A stretch of 60,000 nucleotides of DNA from Bolinopsis microptera (GCF_026151205.1 NC_087072.1:21110103-21170102); one strand, 5' to 3'; counted from the first letter of the stretch, positions 33,330 through 47,000 are shown. The notes: a model not told the origin generated them from the letters alone. Made by a program: numbers and translations.

Positions 33330-33520
33330 CATAAGAAACTATTCAGTAATATCATAACCACGCTTGAAAAGAAACTTTTTCAGATACACTTTTAAAAAGT
33401 CCAACAACATGATATGCAGTACTTAATTTCAAGAGGCAGCTCGTTCCATAATTTAGGGCAAACTTTCTGAAACAATCTCTCTCCATACTGTGTATGTACC
33501 CTAGGTTCAATTATTGTTGT
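33330..33520 (-). pseudogene. LINE reverse-transcriptase 3' fragment
   Basis: On the minus strand the translation contains HTQYGERLFQKVCPKLWNEL then PLEIK, after a frame break SFFKSVSEKVSF-like tail. Y-G-x-R…PKLWNxLPxxI…F is the conserved end of CR1/L2-type LINE ORF2 proteins. There are stops and a frame shift, and the rest of the element is absent. Confidence 0.65.
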
Positions 33521-33674
33521 GGTCCCCTATTATGTATTTAAATGACGTGACCAATATTAACTTTTTGGCCACATACTTTTTGACCAAACAAATAGGCAAA
33601 CAGTAGTGCATCTATGTTGGTATATTATCTTACCGTCATGAACCAAGATTAAATAATTTTAAGTGTCTACTGTG

Positions 33675-33964
33675 CAGTGGCGTAACGTTGCCTGTTGGCG
33701 CCCCCCTGCCGAAAAAAGCGCCCCCCCTGTTGGCGCCCCCTCCCCTTTTGGTGCCCCTCCCTAAAATTGAACAAATTAGGTGATTTTAAAGAATACGCCG
33801 GTAAAATCTCTAAAAAAGTGTGTATCTAGAGCAAAACGCGCAGTTTTGCTGGTACTTTAGTTAAGTTTTCGAAATTGTCCCACATTCAAACGACGATTTG
33901 GCGCCCCCCTAAGACGGCGCCCCCCTGCACAGCGGGGTCAGCAGGGCCTTTCGTTACGCCACTG
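33675..33964. mobile_element. hAT-type MITE, copy 2 (290 bp)
   Basis: Same ends as the copy at 4169 (CAGTGGCGTAACG / CGTTACGCCACTG) and nearly identical throughout. It is flanked by a different perfect 8-bp duplication, CTACTGTG (33667–33674 and 33965–33972). Confidence 0.93.
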
Positions 33965-34261
33965 CTACTGTGTGAATAATACCTATTGGTCTAACCCTCC
34001 TCATTCTGCGAAGAACAGTCCTCTTCTTGCCCCGTGCACGTGGTTGTTCCATATTAGATTTAAACTAACTAACAGAGTGATGAGTGATTGAATGAAATAG
34101 AATTTTAAATGTGTGTGTAGTAGTATATTTGTCAAAGGGTTCATAATATTATATGGATACATTTTAAAAACACGTATTTTGTTATTGTATTGCTTGCATT
34201 CTACAGTCTAAGGGACCACTATAATGGTAGAGACAATGAAACCTGGCTATTTGTTAATAAT

Positions 34262-34400
34262 GTAAGGGCAAAGCTGGCCTCATTCACGCTTAGTGTGGGC
34301 CGATAACACAACATGCCCTCATACACGCTTAGTGTAGACTGATAACAAAAACATGGCCTCATCCACGATTAGAGTGGGCCGATAACACAAACATGTATAA
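34262..34400. repeat. Short tandem repeat, about 50 bp, three copies
   Basis: Three units share GCCTCAT-CCACG-CTTAGTGTGGGCCGATAACA with small changes (CATTCACGCTTAGTGTGGGC, CATACACGCTTAGTGTAGAC, CATCCACGATTAGAGTGGGC). Confidence 0.8.
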
Positions 34401-36210
34401 AATATTGAATAAATTACATTCAATTTCAGCAATGGCCAATTGGCTGACTATAAGGTCATGGCCTGAACAAACAATTTTTTTAAATAGTCAAGTGATGCTA
34501 AAGCAGAGCACAAATGTGTAATAAGTTAATAGATTAAAAAACTGATTCATGTGATGCATTACGCAGAGCACAGATAAAAATACTGATTCAATGATTAAAA
34601 TTATAGCTGTGAGTGTCAATAAATTACTGTGTCATAGAAAAGGAACGATGTACACGTGATCTGAGATACCAATATCTCAATATCGAAAGGATAGTGTCTA
34701 GATAACACAAACATGGCAAATAAATTAGTGTCCCAGTGTCTTAAATAGCTTTCCTACTATCAACTCTGCACTGTCCACTAATCGTTAATCCGACACAAGT
34801 AGCCTATAAAACAGTGCGTGTGATCATCTATCGTAATAAATCAAAGTATTTGTCACTATGTTAATAAATCTTGGTATGCAAGTTTTAATTTTTAAAGTTT
34901 TGTTTTTTTTTAAATGAATAAATGTAAAAGGTTACATCATAACTTTCAATTCTCATATTCACGTATATTAAATAAAATTATATTGTTATGTATCATATGA
35001 TTTTGTAAACATTGGACGGTGTACCAAAAACCGGTCCCCAAACAAACAAACTCTCTTTGCCAGTGACCGCTTCCTCATCTCAGCATTTAGTCATACCCTT
35101 GCTACCCTATCCAAAATCGGAGGTATTGCAAAAATATACAGTCATTATTAATAAGTTACTTATTGTAAGTTCAATACTTACTCTGGAAAGAGGATAAGTC
35201 TCACAGAACCATAATTATAGATCTAACAAAGCCACACTACAAAGATCTGGCCCATTACCCTCAGTCTGACATGATCAGCAATAAACAGAAGTTCTGGATT
35301 GACACTATTGAAACTAATCTGCTATGCAAAACTGTCGAGTGTGCTAAATCGCTCTACAGTCGATCTTCGAAATTGTTCTAAAAGGGCCCCCCGTCAATTG
35401 AAACCAACTTCAATCGATGTATTTTCGGACGCTGATTCCGTATCACCCCCGATGACATAAGGTTAAAATGCTCCCCTGACGAGATATTGGTGAAAAACTT
35501 TCTCTATCACGTGATATGACCGTATAAAGAAGTTAGTCTAATTAGGGTTTCAACATATGCTTTTGTTAAGGATTGGGTTAGGGTTGGGATCAGATTAGAG
35601 GGTTAGGGTTTCGAATAGTCGTTCAGGACCAGCTAAAGAACAGGTTGAAGAAGTCATGTGACAGTCGAGTGTAGGGTGATTAATCATCATCCCAAAACTG
35701 TAAGTAACAGCAAGGAGACTAAGACACTTGGTATAATCACTAAGATCAAAAACAGTGGGCTGCCCCTGATTCCTGGACAAGAACAAATTCCTATTCGGGC
35801 ACAACAGCACAGGTAAAGATCGAATCTAGACAGCCGAGCAATGGATTTTTAAAATACTAAACCCACTGACTGCCTGGTCGTGGGGTGAGCGTCGTCGACG
35901 TTCAGCTAAGGATCATGAGTGGTCTATGCAGCCCCCCGGTCTACTCAGCCGAATACTCGAGAAATCGGGTGTGAGGGTTAAATGAGGAGCTGCACATTGC
36001 AGCAAAGTCTCGGACGAAGAAAGTATGGTACACACTACCTTAACCGTCACTGGCCAAAAAGATCCTTCGGCTTCCTGTAATTGGCTGGTTGCACTTGTGT
36101 AACATTGTGGCTGTTGGAATACACCGAAGTAAAATAAGTGTCTAGATAAAAAACTAAGGTGCCCAGCGGCCAGCATCACTGCAACAGCATTATCAGTCAT
36201 CTTCTAGAAC
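34401..36210. other. Intergenic with a worn copy of the telomere-like element
   Basis: No gene recognised. Around 35370–35630 lies a diverged relative of the element at 58549: GACGCTGATTCCGTATCACC, GTTAAAATGCTCCCCTGA and then GGGTTAGGGTTGGG and AGAGGGTTAGGGTTT. Confidence 0.55.
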
Positions 36211-36231
36211 GCTCCTACTAAATCGCTCGCC

Positions 36232-36320
36232 TTACTGGGCCGCGCTCAGCCTGTCATTCCGCCAAATCTTTATTCGTTAATATATGTTAATGAACATAAT
36301 AGCCTGGGGTCCTCAGGTAA
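36232..36320. mobile_element. Tiny MITE, copy A (89 bp), nested in the foldback end
   Basis: It starts TTACTGGGCCGCGCTCAGCC and ends GCCTGGGGTCCTCAGGTAA, with imperfect inverted ends (TTACtGgG / CcTcAGGTAA). It is flanked by the perfect 8-bp repeat CGCTCGCC (36224–36231 and 36321–36328), which is part of the foldback terminus, so it inserted after the foldback. Confidence 0.88.
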
Positions 36321-39163
36321 CGCTCGCCCAAATTTTAAGAAAATTCTTGTGAAAACAGAAAAGGCCCTTTATTAGTAGTCGGATCCCAACCGTTCTAAAA
36401 GGCTATCTCGTTAGCTTTTTGTGTTAAAAGCGATTTCTCAACGGTTATCACCTCTCAAGATGATTCTCAAAACATTTGGCCACTATTGCATTTTTGAAAT
36501 AAATGCAATAGTGGCGTTTTCGGCCACACCCTTTTTCAGGGTTTCGCGGTCACTCGAATTTGTGTATTTCAGTCCAGGAAGGTCTTAAAGACTATTCCGA
36601 TACACCAAAATGTGCCTAATAGACACATTTATATACAACTTATGAAGCAACATATACCTTAAAATGCTTCGTTTCGAAAATATGGCCGAAAAACGGTTTT
36701 TAGCTTGACGCAGTCCATAATTTCCGTGATTTTTGGCATTTCCGCCTAGGAAGGTCGTAGAGACTATTCTGATACACTAAAATGTACATAATGGCCACAT
36801 TTATATACAACTTATGAAGCAACATATACCCTAAAAGGCTTATTTTCCGAAATGTGGCTGAAAAACGGATTTTTGCCGAGCGAACAATGACAATATTCAC
36901 AAATGGGCTATTGGACTGTTAACTAGAACGGTCTTAAAGACTCATGAGCAACATAGCATTTGTCACAAGATGTAAGATGAGTCACTTTGTGTCCAGAAAC
37001 ACCTACAAAAAATGGAGAATGATCTACTTTATTGGGCAACTCTCTTAATGGGCCAGGCCAGCAGCATATTTGAGTCTTACGAAAGGGCGATTTTTCAAAA
37101 TTACGGTTTCTTAAGGTCAAAGGGTCGGCAGCTAACAGAGAATTGGTCGCAATTGGCGACTCATGCACCTCATGTACTCAAAAACGCTCACTTTAGGAGT
37201 CATTAGTAAATAACTACTACATGATTTGTAAAAACTCCAACAATTTTTCCTTGGCACCAATTTAATTTTTAAATATAATATGTGCCAGACCAAAATTCAA
37301 CTTCAAACTTTTTATTTATTTATGCCATGATATATGTACCAAGAATACTATACCGGACCTAAAATAAATCGGCACTGGATCCGGTCCAGATTGTTGCTTG
37401 ACCGCTGACCAGTACGCCACTTTGAAATTATGATTGATTTTGCTGTCTCGACCAATATTGGTCTGTAATCCTTGGTTTGAGATCTGTTGGCCGCAGTTCA
37501 ATAATACCGCAGTGGTTTGGTTCGCATAGATTTTACCATCGTATGATAATGTGTGTCATTTCCTCGTTTTTAATCAAGTGGTTACTGGCTAGCTCTTTTG
37601 TTATTACAGCTGCCTCGAGATCTTATCTAGGGCACTAATACATTAGTACTAGAACATTAGAACCATAATTCAAGAACTTCATATTAAAATTACTTGGCCG
37701 CATGGCCTGGCAGGGTTCGAGATTCGACTCTAAAACGCTCAGTTTAGGAGTGATTAGTAGATAACTACTGCATGATATGCGAAAATTCCAACTAGACAAG
37801 GATCATGCTTAATCAAAGTGTTCCTCGACTTGAACTTAAGTCTTGTAACCTATTGGAGTTTGGGCCACTGAATCGAATACGACCTGATATTAATTTTAGG
37901 ATGTCGGGAAATTCATTAAGATTTTTATTCTTTGGTTTTCAATTGTGCTACGAATCCGACTTTGAGTTGATAACACCGTCCTGCTTGACTCTCAAAGAGA
38001 GGAACCAAGGCTTAGGTTCCTCTTTTTGGCTCTGAGATTCAACTTTAAGATCGGAGTTCGGAGATCCTCGCGTCGGAGATCAGACTTTTTGCTTGATATT
38101 GGACCTATAAATCAAATTATATATTCGGAACAGCACGGGATGTAACCAAGGTTAATTTAGATAAGATATACCAGCTTTCGGGGTTACAAGGCCTTATGAA
38201 AGGCAGGCAGAGCATCCTAAATCCTCATGCTATCCTCACGTTGACCATCTAGGTGCAAACTCCAGCTATTAGGCCCGAGATCCGTCCCTTGTCCTGTAGT
38301 GTCCCGTAAGTAAGAGATCGTTCAGATTTTGGTCATTAAGACCCCCTCCCCGCTCTAAAATCCACTTTACCCACAGCTGGAAAAATTTCACATGTAAAAC
38401 CTAAATAGCCAAATCAGCATCTCGAGACCTTCTATTATATAAACCCCGTGATCCTACTATAATCTTATAACTTATAGTTATAAGGCATTGCATGCCGAAA
38501 TTAAGATTCACCTCAACTGGTGATATGAACCTGGTATGTTACCTGAATGCCCTCAGTCAAATCTCGAACCCTGATAATGCTATTCTGCCAAGTAACCTTT
38601 ATTTGAGGTTCTAGAATTACAGTTCTAATGTTCTAGTATTTGTGCCAATGCCCCAGATAAGATCTCGAGGCAGCTCACTGCTGTAATAACAGAAGAACTA
38701 GCCAGTTAATGACACGCATTATCATACGATGGGAAAATCTATGCGACTGAAAAAAAGGATATGGGGTCATTCTGAAGTACTGGTCAGTGGTCAAGCAACA
38801 ATCTGGCCCGGAAACAGTGCCGAATTATTTTAGGTCCGGTATTCTTAGCACATATCATGGTTAAGTTTCATGGCATGAATAAATAGAAAGTTGATTTTTG
38901 GTCATTACATTTTGGCTAAATTGGTGCCAATAAAAAATTGTTGGAGTTTTCACAAATCATGCAGTAGTTAAACTTATTTACTAATCACTCCTAAAGTGAC
39001 TAGTGAGCGTTTTTGAGTATATGATGTGCATGAGTAGGCAATTGCGAACAATTTACTGTTAGCAACTGACCCATTGACCTTTACTAAAGAAACCGTAATT
39101 GAAAAATCGCCCTTTCGTAAGACACAAATATGCTGCTGGCCTGGCCCATTTAATTAAGAGAGA

Positions 39164-40515
39164 TATAATAATAATAATAAATACAACTTTTATAAACCGC
39201 CTTATAGCTAAATCATATAACTCGATATAATTTAATCCTGGAGATAAACTCCAGTGCTTTCTAAAGCGGCTCTTACATTAACTGAGCTTAGTTTAATTGA
39301 AAATTAGACATGACAAGTTCATTTTACCTATGTAAATGCAAAATCAATCAAATGCTAGAGAAAAGAAGTATGTTTTAAGTTTGGTCTTGAAAGATGCAAC
39401 TGACTCAGCTGATCTTATGTCGTATGGCAGGGAATTAAATACTTTAACTGCACAGTGACTAAAAGCTTTCTCTGTGTTTACATAGTTAGGAGAGGGCGGA
39501 AAACTAAGGTAAAAATAATCATTATCAAGACGTACATTTTTAAAACTTTGCTGCCTAGGAGATATCAACTCTTTTAAGTAAGGAGGAGCTATATTATTTA
39601 AACACTTGTAGGCAAGTAGGGCAATCTTAAAATCTATTCTAAATCTAACTGGTAGAAAATGAACTTTCTTAAGTAGTGGAGTAGTGTGTGCCTTTCTTCC
39701 TCTCCCGAAAATAAATCTTACAGCAGAATTTTGCACCTTCTGTAAACGACTTAAATCATAAGAGCTCAGTCCAAAATATACGCTATTGCAATAATCAATT
39801 CTAGAGAGTACTAGAGCATGAACAAGCTGAATCTTAAGGTTAAAAGACAGTTTTGATGCAATAAACCACAAATTTCTGATCTGAATATTACATGCTTGAA
39901 CCACTGACGTAATCTGATCACTCATTGAAAGATAACTGTCCAAATACAGCCCAAGACTCTTCACAGTTCCACTAACAACATGTGGCTCTTGATCCTTAAC
40001 AATCTGTAGAGAGGCTGGAATATTTTTTGAGTCAAATTTAGAGGATATAACGATGACTTCAGTCTTAGAAGAATTCAGTTGAAGGAAATTGTTTGTCATC
40101 CATTTCTTGATATCAGACATACAGTGTTCCATATTGTGCTCTAGCTGTGATGGGTCATCAGAATCAAGAGTGAAATACAGCTGGGTGTCATCAGCATACA
40201 AATGAATACAGCACCCATGCATACTTGCAATGTTCTCAAGATCTTTGGTGTACAATATGAATAGCAGGGGGCCAAGGATTGAACCTTGTGGCACACCTAT
40301 CTCAAGAACAGTTGATGAGGAAGACGAATCCTTGACTTTGACCCAAAATGAACGGTTAGCCAAGTAGGACCTGATCCATGTAAGAGCAATGCCTGTAATG
40401 CCATAAGCAGATCTTAGCTTCTTGATTAATCTTGGGTGATTGACAGTATCAAAGGCAGCACTCAAATCTAGAAGTAAAAGAACAACTTTAGTTTTCTTGT
40501 CAATAGTTATCAAGA
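39164..40515 (-). pseudogene. 5'-truncated CR1/L2-like LINE reverse transcriptase
   Basis: The minus-strand frame 40513–39344 (389 residues) starts inside the reverse-transcriptase domain. It has motif A LLDLSAAFDTVNH, motif B GVPQGSILGPLLFILY and motif C YADDTQLYF (catalytic Asp residues present), then the C-terminal FSHCAVKVFNSLPYDIRS and FKTKLKTYFF. It encodes replication of the retroelement's RNA into DNA at the target site. The 3' end is a short ATT microsatellite (39168–39181). The N-terminal endonuclease and fingers are missing, so it cannot move alone. It interrupts the right arm of the foldback: the left arm reads GAGAGTTGCCCAATAAAGTA, whereas here GAGAG and TATAAAGTA are separated, with about 8 bp lost. 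Confidence 0.9.
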
Positions 40516-41327
40516 TGTCGTATAAAGTAGATCATTCTCCAATTTTTGTAGGTGTTTCTGGATACAAAGTGACTCATCTTACATCTTGTGACAAATGCTA
40601 TGTTGCTCATGAGTCTTTAAGACCGTTCTAGTTAACAGTCCAATAGCCCATTTGTGAATATTGTCATTGTTCGCTCGGCAAAAATCCGTTTTTCAGCCAC
40701 ATTTCGGAAAATAAGCCTTTTAGGGTATATGTTGCTTCATAAGTTGTATATAAATGTGGCCATTATGTACATTTTAGTGTATCAGAATAGTCTCTACGAC
40801 CTTCCTAGGCGGGAATGCCAAAAATCATGGAAATTATGGACTGCGTCAATCCAAAAACCGTTTTTCGACCATATTTCCGAAACGAAGCATTTTAAGGTAT
40901 ATGTTGCTTCATAAGTTGTATATAAATGTGTCTATTAGGCACATTTTGGTGTATCGGAATAGTCTTTAAGACCTTCCTGGACTGAAATACACAAATTCGA
41001 GTGACCGCGAAACCCTGAAAAAGGGTGTGGCCGAAAACGCCACTATTGCATTTATTTCAAAAATGCAATAGTGGCCAAATGTTTTAAGAATCATCTTGAG
41101 AGGTGATAACCGTTGAGAAATCGCTTTTAACACGAAAAGCTAACGAGATTCCGTTTCGTCTCAGACTATAGGCATGAAAGTGATCTAGATCGGTGTATTT
41201 TTGGACGCTGATTCCGAATCACGCCCCATGACATAGGGTTAAAATGCTTCCCTGGAGAGTTATGGGCAAAAAACCGTTTTGGTCACGTGACAGGCTAGTA
41301 AAACGTGAATTCGATTATTTAGGGCTC

Positions 41328-41400
41328 GGGTTAGGGTTAGGGTTGTGGTTAAGATTATGGATAGCTTCGGGGTTATGGTTTGGGTTAGGGTTGGGATTAT
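41328..41400. repeat. Telomere-like TTAGGG variant tract
   Basis: GGGTTAGGGTTAGGGTTGTGG followed by degenerate GGGTTATGGTTTGGG and TTAGGGTTGGGATTA. Same tract type as at 52838–52920 and 58757–58975, always in the same element context. Confidence 0.8.
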
Positions 41401-41735
41401 AGTTTATGTAAAACCGTTTTGTACGCGGCTGCAAAACCAAAAAACCCAAAGAAAGTCACGTGAAATTTTTGGGCGAGCGATTTAGTAAGAGCCCTTTTAG
41501 AAAGGAAACCACTCTCATTTCACAACTCCCATCTAATGACTTTATATCAAGATCCACCAAAATTTGGAGCACAATTGCACTTAAACTTAAGCTCTTTGAC
41601 TACTCCTACGAGATTAGCCTTGCTAAAAGTTCTTCTAAAGCTGCAACATGCTTATAATGATACTCGTAAAATATTTGTTCCAATTATCATCGACGAGTCC
41701 AACTCGGCGGGCGTCCTGGTAGGTTGTAAACCTGA

Positions 41736-42353
41736 ACGTATCACGTCGTGACCCTCAATGTCGTTTTACTAAAGTTATAGTTTTTACTATACAGGGGAGC
41801 CGCGCACTCGTGTGCGGCGGGTCATACAATATATGACAAAATAGCGCGCGATCACCGCAAGCGGCACATTTCTTCACTTTCGTGAAGAAAGCGGCGCGCG
41901 CTACTTCGAAGAAATTTAGACGAGTAACATCCGTCAATGTATTCACTATATTACTAGTGAAACAACAAACAAGCGCGTCACGCAGTACGCGTAGACTCAT
42001 GGCTAGGTGAAGGTCACAGCGTGCATCAAAAAATGTTTCTCGCAACCACACCTTCATTAGATCGGCGAGATGCACGAGTAAATTGGGCCACGCCGATTTG
42101 ACATCGTCAATTAAGTACATCGTTGCTTCATGTTTAAAGTTTTTTAAATCGTGGCTTTTGTGTTTTGACTTACTTTATTCAAAGCCCTTGTGCTTGCATG
42201 CAGTGGCGCGCGCCTGCCTCCCGGCGTTACCTGTGATACAAAAGCACTCACAGTGGTGTGAAAACACATGGTTAGGTGAAGCTTTTGACTTGCTTTGACG
42301 GATTTTACTCGTCTAAATTTCTTTGAAGTAGCGCGCGCCGCTTTCTTCTCGAA
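41736..42353 (+). repeat. Hairpin cassette H2 with an inverted GCGCGCGCTACTTCG block
   Basis: In order: CGTATCACGTCGTGACC (41737–41753), TATAGT-TTTT-ACTATA (41776–41791), CCGCGCAC-TC-GTGTGCGG (41800–41817) and GTCATA…TATGAC (41821–41837). A 55-bp arm at 41883–41936 (GAAAGCGGCGCGCGCTACTT …CATCCGTCAA) returns inverted at 42294–42348, making a small foldback. The layout matches the copy at 12717 in reverse. Confidence 0.82.
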
Positions 42354-42365
42354 ATGCCCGATATC

Positions 42366-43383
42366 ATAAGAGAGTTCGAAAATGGTAAAGCCAGTGACAT
42401 TCCCATAAGTGTAATAAAAAAGTCATCTCATGTAATTGCACCTGTATTATCGAATTACTTCAATATCCTTATGACCAAGGTATATTTCCTGATGTCCTGA
42501 AAACTGGTAAAATAACACCTGTATATAAGAAAGGTAACCCAGAAGAAATCGAGAACTACCGTCCTATCTCCACACTGTCCGTCTTCGGTAAGATCTTTGA
42601 AAAGCTCATATATTCAAGCTAATATACGGATTTGTTAGCTCCCAGGGAGTTATATCGAAGACGCAGTTTGGATTCAGGAAATCTCACTCTACATCTCATG
42701 CAGTCAATTACTCTGTAGATTTAATTACGAAATCTCTTAAACTTAAGAATCATGTTTTAGGAATATTCATTGACCTAAGCAAAGCTTTTGACACCATCGA
42801 TCATTCAACACTTCTTATAAAATTAAAGGGATGTGGAGTGAGAGGAGTTGCAAATAACCTCATAAAAAGCTACTTAACAAACAGGCAACAATACACCGAA
42901 GTTGTAGGAGAAAAATCAGATACCCTACCTATTCAATTTGGTGTCCCGCAGGGTTCAATTCTTGGACCTCTCCTATTTCTTCTTTATATGAACGACATCA
43001 CAAACAGTTCTAAACTAGGATCATTTGTTACCTTTGCTGATGATACTAATATATTTGTTGTCGGCAAAACAAAACGTGAGGCATATGAACGAGGAAATGA
43101 GCTTTTGTCATCATTACAGTCTTATATGAGAGCGAATAAGTTACATATAAACATGTCCAAGTGCTGCTACATACACTTCAAACCCACCATGGCAGGTTCT
43201 AAGTCAGAGATTTTATCACACCCTGAAGCTGTACTAACTATAGATAACTTTCCAATCAAAAAGGTTTCATCCGCAAAATTTCTGGGTGTTATAATTGACG
43301 AGAACCTGTCATGGGACGGCGCTACTAATTCACTCGCCATCAATTTCACGAAAAGAGCGATATTTGAATTTCGCATTGGATAA
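42366..43383 (+). pseudogene. Partial LINE reverse transcriptase, second family
   Basis: The open frame from about 42640 to 43383 holds FGFRKSHSTSHAVN, motif A GIFIDLSKAFDTIDHSTLL, motif B GVPQGSILGPLLFLLYMND and motif C FADDTNIFV, then INMSKCCYIHF. An upstream piece in other frames (YFPDVLKTGKITPVYKKGN, ENYRPISTLSVFGKIFEKL) shows frame shifts near 42480 and 42620. Both ends are missing: it begins at the hairpin block ending at 42353 and stops at 43383 without the LINE tail. It is not the same family as the copy at 39164. A tail of the same general type is found at 57205. Confidence 0.85.
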
Positions 43384-44039
43384 GCGTCTAAATAAACCGC
43401 GTGGCGCGTGTCTGCGATAAATCTTTTCTTGTCAAATCGATATCTTCTCTTATTCGATACAAATTTTAACTAGTGATTTTCTGATACTCCACGAACATCT
43501 ATGAGTGTTGCTTCTGTTCCCGAAAGGTTGAGTTAAGCTTTCAATCCTTTGTTAATTTTTTTGTTCAATTTGTAAGGTTAAAACTCTTTCAGGTCCGATT
43601 TCCGAATAGTCTGGTGTCCAAAAGAACTCTAATTGTTCAAGGAGTTAAATTTATTCGGTGTGGGAAAACAGGTCAGTGCTAATTGCTGATCACCTGTCAT
43701 TTGATTTGTCATGTCATAAAGTCATACGCTTCTTTTCCTTTTTGCATGGTTTTAATGCCAGCTTGATTACAATTGTCATCTGTCATCTGTCATTTGATTT
43801 TTCATTAAGTCATACGCTTCTTTCACTTTATCTATAGTTTTAATGCCAGCTGTAATACATATATCCAAGCAAGCAAAATTAATGATTTATAAACTTTTCT
43901 TTGTGGCACTTTTCGATGCATGGTACTGTTCATCTCGTTTGCAAGTATTATATGTGTATGTTTGTAGTGGTTTTAATGTCAGAAGAACACATATATTAAC
44001 CTTGAAAGCTGGAAGCAAGCAAGATTATTCAGGAGGCTA
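43384..44039. other. Spacer with a two-copy repeat
   Basis: Two copies, about 105 bp apart, of GTCATTTGATTT…AAGTCATACGCTTCTTT… GTTTTAATGCCAGCT occur between about 43695 and 43850. Otherwise nothing recognised. Confidence 0.55.
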
Positions 44040-47000
44040 CTATTTAATTAATTTGCCCCTTAAATGGGGACAATTAGATTTAGATATCATTAAGTCAACA
44101 GTACATCTAGTATTCTAGTTCCTTTTATTAAACAATTCAATAATTTCCAGTAGATAGGGACAATTAGATTAAAGATCATTAAGTAAACAGTACATCTAGT
44201 ATTCTAGTTCCTTTTATTAAACAATTCAATAATTTCCAGTAGATAGGGACAATTAGATTTAAATATCATTAAGTAATCAGTACATCTAGTTCCTTCTATT
44301 TAATAGTTTAATGATTTCCAGTAGATGGGGACAACTAGATTTAGAGATCAGTCCATCTAGTTCCTTCTATTTAATAGTTTAATGATTTCCAGTAGATGGG
44401 TACAACTAGATTTAGAGATCAGTACATCTAGTTCCTTCTATTTAATAGTTTAATGATTTCTACTAGATAGGGACAATTAGATTTAGAGATCATTTAAGTA
44501 ATCACTACATCTAGTTCCTTCTATTTAATAATTTAATGATTTCCAGTAGATGGGGACAATTAGATTTAGAGATCATTAAGTAATCAGTACATCTAGTTCC
44601 TTTTACTTAATAGTTTAATGATTCCTACTAGATAGGGACAATTAGATTTAAATATCATTAAGTAATCAGTACATCTAGTATTCTAGTTCCTTTTATTTAA
44701 CAATTCAATAATTTCCAGTAGATAGGGACAATTAGATTTAGAGATCATTATAAGTAATCAGTACATCTATAAGTTCCTTCTATTTAACAATTCAATAATT
44801 TCCAGTAGATGGGGACAATTAAATTTAGAGATCATTAAGTTATCAGTACATCTAGTTCCTTCTATTTAATAATTTATTGATTTCCAATTCAATAATTTCC
44901 AGTAGATGGGGACAATTAGATTTAGAGATCATTAAGTAATCAGTACATCTAGTTCCTTCTATTTAATAGTTTAATGATTTCCAGTAGATGGGGACAATTA
45001 GATTTAGAGATCAGTACATCTAGTTCCTTCTATTTAATAATTTAATAATTTCCAGTAGATAGGGACAATTGGATTTAAAAATCATTAAATAATAAGTACA
45101 TCTATAAGTTCCTTCTATTTAATAATTTAATAATTTCCAGTAGATGGGGACAATTAGATTTAAAGATCATTAAGTAATCAGTACATCTAGTTCCTTCTAT
45201 TTAATAGTTTAATAATTTCCAGTAGATGGGGACAATTAGATTTAAAGATCATTAAGTAATCAGTACATCTAGTTCCTTCTATTTAATAGTTTAATAATTT
45301 CCAGTAGATGGGGACAATTAGATTTAAAGATCATTAAGTAATCAGTACATCTAGTTCCTTCTTTTTAATAATTTCCAGTAGATGGGGACAATTAGATTTA
45401 AAGATCATTAAGTAATCACTTTTTAATAGTTTAATGATTTCCAGTAGTTGGGGACAATTAGATTTAGAGATCATTAAGTAATCACTACATCTAGTTCTTT
45501 CTATTTAATAATTTAATGATTTCCTGTAGATGGGGACAATTAGATTTAAATATCATTAAGTAATCAGTACATCTAGTATTCTAGTTCCTTTTATTTAACA
45601 ATTCAATAATTTCCAGTAGATAGGGACAATTAGATTAAAAGATCATTAAGTAATCACTTTTTAATAGTTTAATGATTTCCAGTAGATGGGGACAATCAGT
45701 ACATCTAGTTCCTTCTTTTAATAATTTCCAGTAGATGGGGACAATTAGATTTAAAGATCATTAAGTAATCACTTTTTAATAGTTTAATGATTTCCAGTAG
45801 ATGGGGACAATTAGATTTAAATATCATTAAGTAATCAGTACATCTAGTATTCTAGTTCCTTTTATTTAACAATTCAATAATTTCCAGTAGATAGGGACAA
45901 TTATATTTAAATATCATTAAGTAATCAGTACATCTAGTATTCTAGTTCCTTTTATTTAACAATTCAATAATTTCCAGTAGATAGGGACAATTAGATTAAA
46001 AGATCATTAAGTAATCAGTACATCTAGTTCCTTCTTTTTAATAATTTAATGATTTCCAGTAGATGGGGACAATTAGATTTAGAGATCAGTACATCTAGTT
46101 CCTTCTATTTAATAGTTTAATGATTCCTACTAGATAGGGACAATTAGATTTAGAGATCATTATAAGTAATCAGTACATCTATAAGTTCCTTTTATTTAAA
46201 AATTCAATAATTTCCAGTAGATGGGGACAATTAGATTTAGAGATCATTAAGTAATCACTACATCTAGTTCCTTCTATTTAATAATTTAATAATTTCCAGT
46301 AGATAGGGACAATTGGATTTAAAGATCATTAAATAATAAGTACATCTAGTTCCTTCTATTTAATAATTCAATAATTTCCAGTAGATGGGGACAATAAGAC
46401 TTGAATATCATTAAGTAATCAGTACATTTAGTTCCTTCTATTTAATAATTTAATAATTTCCAGTAGATGGGGACAATAAGATTTAAAGATCATTAAGTAA
46501 TCAGTACATCTAGTTCCTTCTATTTAACAAGTCAATAATTTCCAGTAGATAGGGACAATTAGATTTAAAGATCATCAAGTAATCACTTTTTAATAGTTTA
46601 ATGATTTCCAGTAGATGGGGACAATTAGATTTAAAGATCATTAAGTAATCACTTTTTAATAGTTTAATGATCTCCAGTAGATGGGGACAATTAGATTTAG
46701 AGATCATTGAGTATAAGTTATCAGTACATCTAGTTCTTTCTATTTAATAATTTAATAATTTCCAGTAGATAGGGACAATTATATTTAAAGATCATTAAGT
46801 AATCACTTTTTAATAGTTTAATGATTTCCAGTAGATGGGGACAATTAGATTTAAAGATGATCATTAAGTAATCACTTTTTAATAGTTTAATGATTTCCAG
46901 TAGATGGGGACAATTAGATTTAGAGATCATTGAGTATAAGTAATCAGTACATCTAGTTCTTTCTATTTAATGATTTAATAATTTCCAGTAGATAGGGACA

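Larger units (their letters stand above)
36211..41500. mobile_element. 5.3-kb foldback element with nested insertions
   Basis: The outer ends are inverted: GCTCCTACTAAATCGCTCGCC (left, interrupted by an 89-bp MITE) and GGGCGAGCGATTTAGTAAGA (right, 41472–41491). Inside, the arms match for about 1.3 kb, for example CAATAGTGGCGTTTTCGGCC at 36508–36527 against its reverse near 41032–41051. Arms and loop meet near 37720 and 38545, where CATCGTATGATAATGTGTG pairs with CACGCATTATCATACGATG. The right arm is split by a LINE (39164–40515). The right end also carries telomere-like repeats (41328–41400). No transposase ORF is present. Flanks resemble an 8-bp duplication only imperfectly. Confidence 0.8.

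Noticed and set aside
46510-46930. ORFs repeating SKSNCPHLLEIIKLLKS
   Set aside because: Translation of the 82-bp satellite; the unit simply lacks stops in that frame.
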